Below are positions 57,951 to 64,000 of a DNA stretch of 64,000 nt, piece after piece. Below the pieces are notes generated by a model. The model was not told the origin of the DNA, ran no database searches, and saw only the letters and a program-made list of their open reading frames with translations. A program made the translations under genes and the position numbers. Where the stretch lies: NCBI GenBank assembly GCA_015039465.1, contig MU130497.1:1266528-1330527 (forward strand), read 5' to 3'. The first letter of the stretch is position 1. Each line of letters begins with the position of its first letter. This DNA is from Phlegmacium glaucopus (lineage: Eukaryota; Basidiomycota; Agaricomycetes; Agaricales; Cortinariaceae).

Positions 57951-60395
57951 GACAATTCAAAATGCATGAATTTCATCCACAATGGTGCTACTTTGTTCTC
58001 TGCTTCAATTACAGACAACAATGCTGCCATGCTGGATGGTGTCACAGAACCTATTTCGGAGTATGCCAACATTGTCTCAACTCTTCCTCTTGATATCAAT
58101 CTCTGGCATCGTCGTTTAGCACACCATAGCTTCAGAGATGTTCAGAAGATGATCAATGAAGAGTTGGTAACTGGACTTGTATTAGATACAAAGCAAAAGC
58201 CAGATCCTATATGTGAACCTTGCCTGTCAGGCAAAATGCATTCAAATCCATTCCCTACATCTCCCAGTCAATCCTTGCACCCTTTGGAATTGATCCACAC
58301 TGATTGACATGGTCCTCTTCCTGTTGCAACACCAGAAGGCTATCGCTATTGGGTTGTCTTCATTGATGATTGCACAAAATTCAGAGTAGCTATGTTGCTC
58401 AAACAGAAGAGTGATACATTTGAAGCATTCAAAACATTCAAAGCTTATGCTGAGAATCAATTGAATTGCAAGATCAAATCCATGCAGGATGACAAAGGTG
58501 GTGAATACATGTCAAATGCTTTTATCAGGTTCACTGATAGTTGTGGAATTATGCGTCATCATACCACTCGCAACCGCCCTCAAATGAATGGAGCAGCTGA
58601 AAGAGCTAATCGCACTATGAGTGATGATATTACTACTATGCTCTTAGAGTCACGCTTACCTGCTTCATTCTGGGGTGAATGTCTTGCTGCTCACATGCAC
58701 ATATGGAATTGTCTTCCTACTGCATCATTACCTCACACTACACCTTATGAGGCATGGTTCAAAAGGAAACCTGATGTAGAGCACTTGCGAGTTTGGGGAT
58801 GCACTGCATATGTCTACATACAAGGGGACAAACGTAAATCTCTTCAGTCACACATGGAGAAATGCATCTTTGTTGGTTATCCTTCTGGATATAAAGGATG
58901 GAAATTCTATAATCCTACCACAAAGAAGTACATCATCTGTGAACGTGCAGAATTTGATGAACGTTACTTCCCCGGCTGATCTATTGGTCCATTGTCTAAA
59001 ATCAATCTTCAGGTTCCTTCATCACCTGGTGCTAATCTGTCACCCTTGCCTAATTTTGGGGGGGATGATGAACCATTGAATATGATACTTCCTCCAATTT
59101 CAATTCCAATTCCACAAAGTCCTCTAATTCTACCCCAATCACCACCACCCATTGTAGCACCTGAGCTATTACCACTACCAGAAAGGCCTCCACTTCCACC
59201 TCAATTACCACTCAATGCACCTGAGCCACAATTACCTAGGTGCTCTACACGCATTTCTAAACCTCCTTCAGATTGGTGGAAAGTGAGAACCCCTCCTCCT
59301 ATACTGGAGAGTGATGGTGAGGATGATAGGTTGGAAGAAGTCCAGTTTGCAGGATTAGCAGTAGGAGCTGAGCCACGTACCTATAAACAAGCAATGAAGA
59401 GTGATGATGCAGAGCGCTGGGCAGAAGCTGCTAATGCTGAATACAACACTCTCTTGCAAACTGGCACATGGGAATTGGTTGAACTCCCACATGGGCAGAA
59501 GGCAATTGGATCTGGTTGGGTCTTTAGAGTTAAGCATAATGCAGATGGTTCTATTGAACATTATAAAGCTAGAATTGTTGCCAAAGGCTACAGTCAGCGA
59601 CCAGGCATTGACTACACAGAGGTCTTTGCTCCTACATTTAGACCTGCAACACTACGCTTGATCCTTGCCCTAGCAGCTACACAGGACCTTGAATTGTGTT
59701 CCCTTGACATCTCCTCTGCTTTCACCAATGGTGACCTTGAGGAAGAGATATATATGACTCAATCAGAGGGATTCCATCAAGGTGGACACAATATGGTATG
59801 CAGACTGCAAAAATCTTTGTATGGTTTAAAGCAGTCTGCTCGTCAATGGAATAAGAAACTTCATGATGCTCTCAGCGATATGAGTTTCAAACGCATTGAA
59901 TCTGACCGCTCTGTTTACATTTACACTAATGGAGAGGTTAAGATCATTGTACCCATTTATATTGACGATATCACCTTTGCATCCAAGTCCACTCCTGCCA
60001 TTGAGAAGGCTATGGATCAACTTGCACAACATTTCAAATGTCAAGTCCTAGGACCTACAGAATATTTGCTTGGTGTTGGGATCACTAGAGATCATAAATC
60101 TCACACCATCAGACTTCATCAGTGCCAGTTCATCCTTGACATACTTGAATGTTATGGTATGAGTGACTGTCATCCTGTCCTCACACCTATGGCGCCTGGG
60201 ACTGTCTTAACAAAGCAAATGAGTCCTAAAACTCCAGAGGAAGAGACATTCATGAAGAGTGTCCCCTACCTTAGTGCAATTGGTTCCCTTCAATATCTAG
60301 CTACTATGACTTGTCCAGATATTGCATACACTGTGTCTTATTTGGCACAGTTCAACTCCAATCCTGGCCCTAGTCATCGGGTCTTGCACACCACT
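57951..60395 (+). pseudogene. Copia pol: integrase and reverse transcriptase, truncated
   Basis: It begins at the linker NSKCMNFIHNGATLFSAS, then shows a GAG-pre-integrase LWHRRLAHHSFRDV with the CEPCLSGK zinc end (58200-58235). TGA 58305 follows. The integrase core has VFIDDCTKF, KSMQDDKGGEYMS (second Asp region) and NGAAERANRT (Glu). TGA 58977 is followed by a proline-rich linker and the reverse transcriptase (AIGSGWVFRVKHNADGS; EIYMTQSEGFHQGG; catalytic YIDDI at about 59957-59971; ILECYGMSDCHP). It is cut off at 60385 before RNase H. It lacks gag and protease, which lie on the opposite strand at 61532-62709. Confidence 0.9.
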
Positions 60396-60760
60396 CTACT
60401 CGCCTGCTTCAACACATTGTCATGGTCAGCAGATCTTAGCAGCTGCATCTCTTCCTCTAGAACTCCTTGTTTGTCCAAGCCACGCCGAGTAGCTTGTCTC
60501 TGCATACGGAGCTCATGGTAGAGAGAACCTTGTGTTTGGATTGAACAGCCTTAAGCTGTAATTTCAAACTCTAAGCCTTAGATCTAGCAAGAGAAGCAAC
60601 TAGATCGGTGCATATAGCAGTCTTTGTACTCAATGCAGCATCAAGATGTTCTTGAGCTTTGAGTGCCTCTCTAAGCTCAAATATGTAAGAACAAGCTGTC
60701 TCTGGAATTGCTTGGCGTCTGAAGCACAGACAGTTGTTCCAGGTTAGACACAGTTCTAAT
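60396..60760 (-). pseudogene. Coiled-coil piece, possibly of the transposase-like family
   Basis: The minus strand has open segments with heptad-like character (SYIFELREALKAQEHL; LYHELRMQRQATRRG-type) resembling the N-terminal coiled coil of copy A at 43033-43650. A stop and a frame change interrupt it. The resemblance is by eye only. Confidence 0.35.
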
Positions 60761-61255
60761 AAGCATGCACATCCTTCCTTACTGGTTGGTAATATGTGTT
60801 GTGAAAACTAGTACTAAAAGAGCAAGTTTGTACAAGTTTGAAATGCTATCTGCCTGTGAAACATTGTCCAATCCATACCACACTCACACATCATACTAAT
60901 GTGCTCACACACTTATACACCTATACACCACATTCCAGCATGTCCTTACCCAACTCCTCACCATGCTTCACCAAACTTAATTCCACTAACTACCCAACTT
61001 GGGCTGGTAATATGGAAGCTTGGTTTCACTCCTGTGGTCTCTCTACTCCATTGCCTACTCTCTCTGAAAAACCAACAGATGCACAGTTACTTGCAGTTGA
61101 GACCTGGGAGACAATGTTGTTGAATTTGCTGGAAATGCAAGTGCTCTTTCTTCTACTTTTGATCCCTCCAATCCTTCCAACTCTTTACCAACAGATGCTG
61201 ACTTTGATTGGAATGCAGACACAGGGGCCAGTTCTCTTATGACCCCTCATTGTTG
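60761..61255 (+). pseudogene. Copia gag, internally deleted plus-strand copy
   Basis: The leader (60761-60840) matches 63040-62900 in reverse. ATG 60941 opens MSLPNSSPCFTKLNSTNYPT, as in the intact gag. After TDAQLLAVETWET (61115) the frame jumps to the protease-proximal part: LPTDADFDWNADTGASSLMT in another frame (61180-61245). Most of gag, including the zinc knuckle, is deleted. Confidence 0.8.
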
Positions 61256-61282
61256 CTGGATTCAAAACTATTAGACTCGACT

Positions 61283-61400
61283 CCAGTCTCCTTGGGTTCA
61301 ACTGCTTCCTAGAGGCAGATTATGTAATGGGGATGACACATCTTTTGTGAAAACGGAAATGGACAGTGTGATGGCCGGTAATTGAACCCAAGGAGACTGG
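61283..61400. repeat. Hairpin element with 19-bp perfect inverted repeats
   Basis: CCAGTCTCCTTGGGTTCAA at 61283-61301 is exactly inverted at 61382-61400, enclosing about 80 bp. It looks like a very short MITE or foldback. No clear target duplication. It lies between the two copia gag copies. Confidence 0.7.
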
Positions 61401-61407
61401 TAGGACT

Positions 61408-62709
61408 TTACTGTAACCGGGTACATGGCAGTTTCAAACCCCAACTATCGAGCAAGAAAGGAAATAACTTTGCACGTGCAGCCGCAATGCGCCAACGCGT
61501 TTTAATGTTTATCATTATCAACTTAATGATATGAACTTCAAAACCTTTATGACGTGTCAAGTACAGAACTGACAATAAATTACTTCGAACTTGTGGTACA
61601 TGTAAGACTCTTCTTGTCCATTCTACAGATCTGACTTCCTTTCCATTTACAATTGGGCGAAAACGCACAGAACCAACCCCAACAGCATAGACAATGGTAT
61701 TGTCTGCTAGCCTGATTGGTATGCTTGTTTGGACATAGTTTCGAATCCAGTGACGATGAGGGGTCATAAAAGAAGTGGCCCCTGTGTCTGCATTCCAATC
61801 AAAGTCAGCATCTGTTTGTAAAGGGTTGGAAGGATTGGAGGGATCAAAAGTAGAAGAAAGAGCACTTGCATTTCCAGCAAATTCAACAACATTATCTTTG
61901 GCTTTGTTGGCCTTGTTACCACCTCTGCACTTTTTGGCATTATTCTCCTTTGCAGACTTCTGAGCATTGATGAATTGATAACATTTCTCCATGATGTGGT
62001 TTGTCATACCACAGAAGTCGCATTTTTCTTTGGAAGTTGGAGTTGAAGAAGATGATGCAGAAAAGGCTGTACCAACAGAAGGCATGTCTGAAGCGCGACG
62101 GCGGCATTGGGTTTCCTCTCCAACAAAGGCCTGATGAATTGTAGCTTTGTCCAATTTATCTAGCAGGAGGAGTGATGAAGTGAATGCACTGTACTCATCT
62201 GGGAGAGCACAAATCATTGCCATTGAGGCAAGCTCATCATCAAGCTGCTTCAGGTCACAGCCAGCAGGGCGAAGATCCTGAATGCGACGTAGAGCTGCAT
62301 CCACTCTATTCATGAGTGTTTGCAAAGATTCATCCTCCTGCTTTCTAATTGAGAACAAATCATCATAGGCATTGAACCTGTGACCAGGACGCTTCTGCAT
62401 ATGAACTGCTTGAAGAGCAGTCCACATAGCAACTGGGTTGTCTCTGATTTCATTGAAATGGACTTTCTGATCATCCTCTACCATCAAAAATAATGATCCT
62501 GCAGCTTTGTCTGATTTCGTCTCCCAGGTTTCAACTGCAAGTAACTGTGCATCTGTTGGTTCTGCAGAGAGACTGGGCAATGGAGTAGAGCCATTTACGA
62601 TGCGCCAGAGACCAGAGGAGCGAAACCAAGCTTCCATATTACCAGCCCAAGTTGGGTAGTTAGTGGAATGAAGTTTGGTGAAGCATGGTGAGGAGTTGGG
62701 TAAGGACAT
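61408..62709 (-). CDS. Copia gag-protease, intact frame ending in foreign sequence
   Basis: ATG at 62709 opens MSLPNSSPCFTKLHSTNYPT and the frame is open for over 430 codons. It shows the UBN2-type Gag region (WAGNMEAWFRSSGLWRIVNG; DDLFSIRKQEDESLQTLMNR), a zinc knuckle CDFCGMTNHIMEKCY (62033-61989) and the retroviral-type protease start DWNADTGATSFM (about 61805-61770). Past GFEVHI (about 61532) the sequence no longer matches copia, and the frame runs on by chance to 61408. The missing continuation (NSKCMNF...) is the start of the plus-strand pol at 57951. It is the best preserved gene in the copia pieces. Confidence 0.85.
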   Translation of the reverse strand: MSLPNSSPCFTKLHSTNYPTWAGNMEAWFRSSGLWRIVNGSTPLPSLSAEPTDAQLLAVETWETKSDKAAGSLFLMVEDDQKVHFNEIRDNPVAMWTALQAVHMQKRPGHRFNAYDDLFSIRKQEDESLQTLMNRVDAALRRIQDLRPAGCDLKQLDDELASMAMICALPDEYSAFTSSLLLLDKLDKATIHQAFVGEETQCRRRASDMPSVGTAFSASSSSTPTSKEKCDFCGMTNHIMEKCYQFINAQKSAKENNAKKCRGGNKANKAKDNVVEFAGNASALSSTFDPSNPSNPLQTDADFDWNADTGATSFMTPHRHWIRNYVQTSIPIRLADNTIVYAVGVGSVRFRPIVNGKEVRSVEWTRRVLHVPQVRSNLLSVLYLTRHKGFEVHIIKLIMINIKTRWRIAAARAKLFPFLLDSWGLKLPCTRLQ

Positions 62710-63151
62710 GATGAAATGTGATGTATAGGCGTATAAGTGTGTGAGCACGTATAGTACGACGTGTGAGCGTGGTACGGTGAATTGCACGATGTTCCACAGG
62801 CAGATAGCTTTTCAAACTTGCAAAACGAAGCAGAGAGCTAAACTAAGTGTAAACTATTTAAATGAAATTTTGTATTCAAATGCGGAGTCCAGATGGTTGT
62901 TCCGGGTTAGACGCAGTCCTAATGAGCGTGCACGTCCTTCCTTACTGGCGGAAGCAATATAAGGCTCGGCCTGGTAAGGGGGTACAAAAATAGAGTGGTA
63001 ATATGCTTTGTGAAAACTAAGTACTAAAAGAGCAAGTTTGTAAAACGCTTAATTAGGGCGCTTAGAGCGCGGGACCCATAACCTGTTGAAGCAGGCGAGT
63101 AGAGTGGCGTGCAAGACAGCTGGGTGCGAGATTAGAGGAACTCAAGGTAAG
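62710..63151 (-). other. Copia untranslated leader
   Basis: Between the 5' LTR and gag ATG on the minus strand. It contains ggttatgggtcccgc (inverse of 63070-63085) close to the LTR and shares sequence with 60725-60940 and with 52100-52197. No coding potential. A primer-binding site could not be fixed. Confidence 0.55.
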
Positions 63152-63449
63152 TGACACAAGAGCTATGGTAAGCTGAAGTCCAGAGTGAGTAACTATATAT
63201 ATTGAGTAAAACAACTAAGTACTTGCCTGAAGTCCAGAGTGAGTAACTGGGGACTTCTGGCAAGCTAGCTACTGATTATATATAAAAGAGAACAATAAGA
63301 AACCTATCTGGAGATATCTTGACAGTGTGTGAAAGGATCAGATCTGAGATCAGATCAGATCAGATGTAATCTAAGATGTAATCTGAGATGAAAGTTAAAT
63401 GGAGTAAGATCTGATCACATGTCAGGAGACTAATGAGGCAATTCTAACA
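63152..63449 (-). repeat. Copia 5' LTR, 298 bp
   Basis: On the minus strand it runs TGTTAGAATTGCCTCATTAG to CTTGTGTCA. It includes the tgatcagatct and agatcagatcagatcagatg tracts. It stands upstream of the gag leader, as a 5' LTR should. Relatives are at 3010, 37499, 45007, 51155 and 52198. Confidence 0.9.
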
Positions 63450-63451
63450 CA

Positions 63452-63960
63452 ATGTGGCTGATTCAAAACTCTGTGAAGGGAGTTAATACATTGATGAAAG
63501 TCAATGAACATCTCAGCAGTGAACTATCACAGTCACTGGGTCTCTGGACTTGTAAAATTGAAGAAGCATTTGGATGTAAAATTGGAGGAACAGTTCAATT
63601 TTCATCTACTCCCACCACAGCAGCAGGATGTTACATTCCATTATATGTTACTCCGGTCCAGCTCCGTCGGAGTTGTTTCTGGTAGTCCGTACTCTGTTCC
63701 AGTACTTTCCCTTGTCTCCGGTTCTACTCCGCCTATGTTCAACTCTGAGACTTTTCCATATCATTCCGGCTCTTCCAACATCACTCCAAACTCATTACCA
63801 CATCTTCACCACCACCACTATTCTTTGTCATCATCCTTCCCACCATCAGTCAGCATACCCGCCATGGATTATTCACCCAAGAATGCAGGAAGTTTTCCTG
63901 GAGCAGAATGCAGCACTTATATCTATATTCTATATTTCGGTTGCTATTCCTTTTATATTT
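63452..63960 (+). other. Unrecognised open segments
   Basis: Two overlapping plus-strand frames: 63452-63685 (VKGVNTLMKVNEHLSSELSQ) and 63504-63962, rich in Ser, Pro, His and Tyr. The first is helix-like, the second resembles a low-complexity tail. They may be pieces of one gene interrupted by a frameshift near 63590-63640. I recognise no domain. Confidence 0.3.
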
Positions 63961-64000
63961 AAGTACTCAAAACTTGTATGTTTTCCTCAGTTCGAATATC
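63961..64000. repeat. Edge repeat shared with 1-40
   Basis: Direct repeat of the first 40 bases of the window. See the entry at position 1. Confidence 0.8.

Noticed and set aside
61382..61440. tRNA-like sequence with ggttcaa
   Set aside because: No cloverleaf can be drawn. The motif is part of a perfect inverted repeat.

Overview
The window is a fungal, most likely basidiomycete (Agaricomycete-type), transposon graveyard. I see no ordinary cellular gene that I can name. The evidence for the group is: short spliceosomal introns of about 50 bp (for example 10069-10120 and 53796-53845), and families typical of mushroom genomes, including a BED-finger hAT transposase, a KDZ transposase remnant, RecQ-like helicases paired with DUF6589 proteins, a chromodomain Ty3/gypsy element and several Ty1/copia remnants. 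Most reading frames are broken, and most premature stops are TGA, often where CGA is expected, as after C-to-T decay at methylated CpG.

Layout. 1-1290: 5' half of a RecQ-like helicase (minus) cut by a hAT fragment, then a terminal repeat. 1290-5423: AT-rich repeats and a copia remnant. 5424-7773: hAT-like element with 8-bp target duplication carrying an unrecognised ORF. 8481-9411: probable MITE. 9450-13587: complete 4.1-kb hAT transposon. 14.9-16.9 kb: decayed basidiomycete repeat-family gene holding a MITE. 18.2-24.3 kb: convergent RecQ-like (plus) and DUF6589 (minus) pseudogenes, the latter invaded by a gag-only LTR element at 20620-21857. 24.3-25.0 kb: MITE inside a terminal repeat. 25382 onward: Ty3/gypsy chromovirus with a MITE nested in a MITE inside gag. 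34.1-41.2 kb: repeats, a PIF/Harbinger remnant, an LTR, copia scraps. 41581-50766: a 9.2-kb composite element with an 8-bp duplication, inserted in a copia reverse transcriptase, holding three partial copies of a coiled-coil transposase-like gene plus KDZ, copia, LTR and hAT MITE pieces. 52.8-57.95 kb: a second convergent RecQ/DUF6589 pair. 57.95-63.45 kb: copia pol (plus) and copia gag (minus) apparently split by an inversion, then an LTR. 63.45-64.0 kb: an unrecognised ORF and a repeat shared with the first bases of the window.

The strongest anomaly is at 32867-34109. This 1,243-bp block reads as DNA reversed without being complemented. Read backwards it supplies the missing 230 bp of the gypsy 3' LTR (151 forward + 230 mirrored = 381 bp, exactly the 5' LTR length), followed by the expected ATTGC target duplication, with about 97% identity to the 5' LTR. 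Its CpG and GpC frequencies are also swapped relative to its surroundings. No known DNA rearrangement makes a polarity-reversed copy, so a data-handling or deliberate edit is the leading explanation.

Biologically, the most interesting recurring unit is the RecQ-like helicase plus DUF6589 gene pair. It is present twice in convergent array and a third RecQ fragment lies at the left edge. Outward-facing copies of one roughly 180-bp repeat next to the RecQ start and the DUF6589 start suggest a two-gene mobile element with long terminal inverted repeats.
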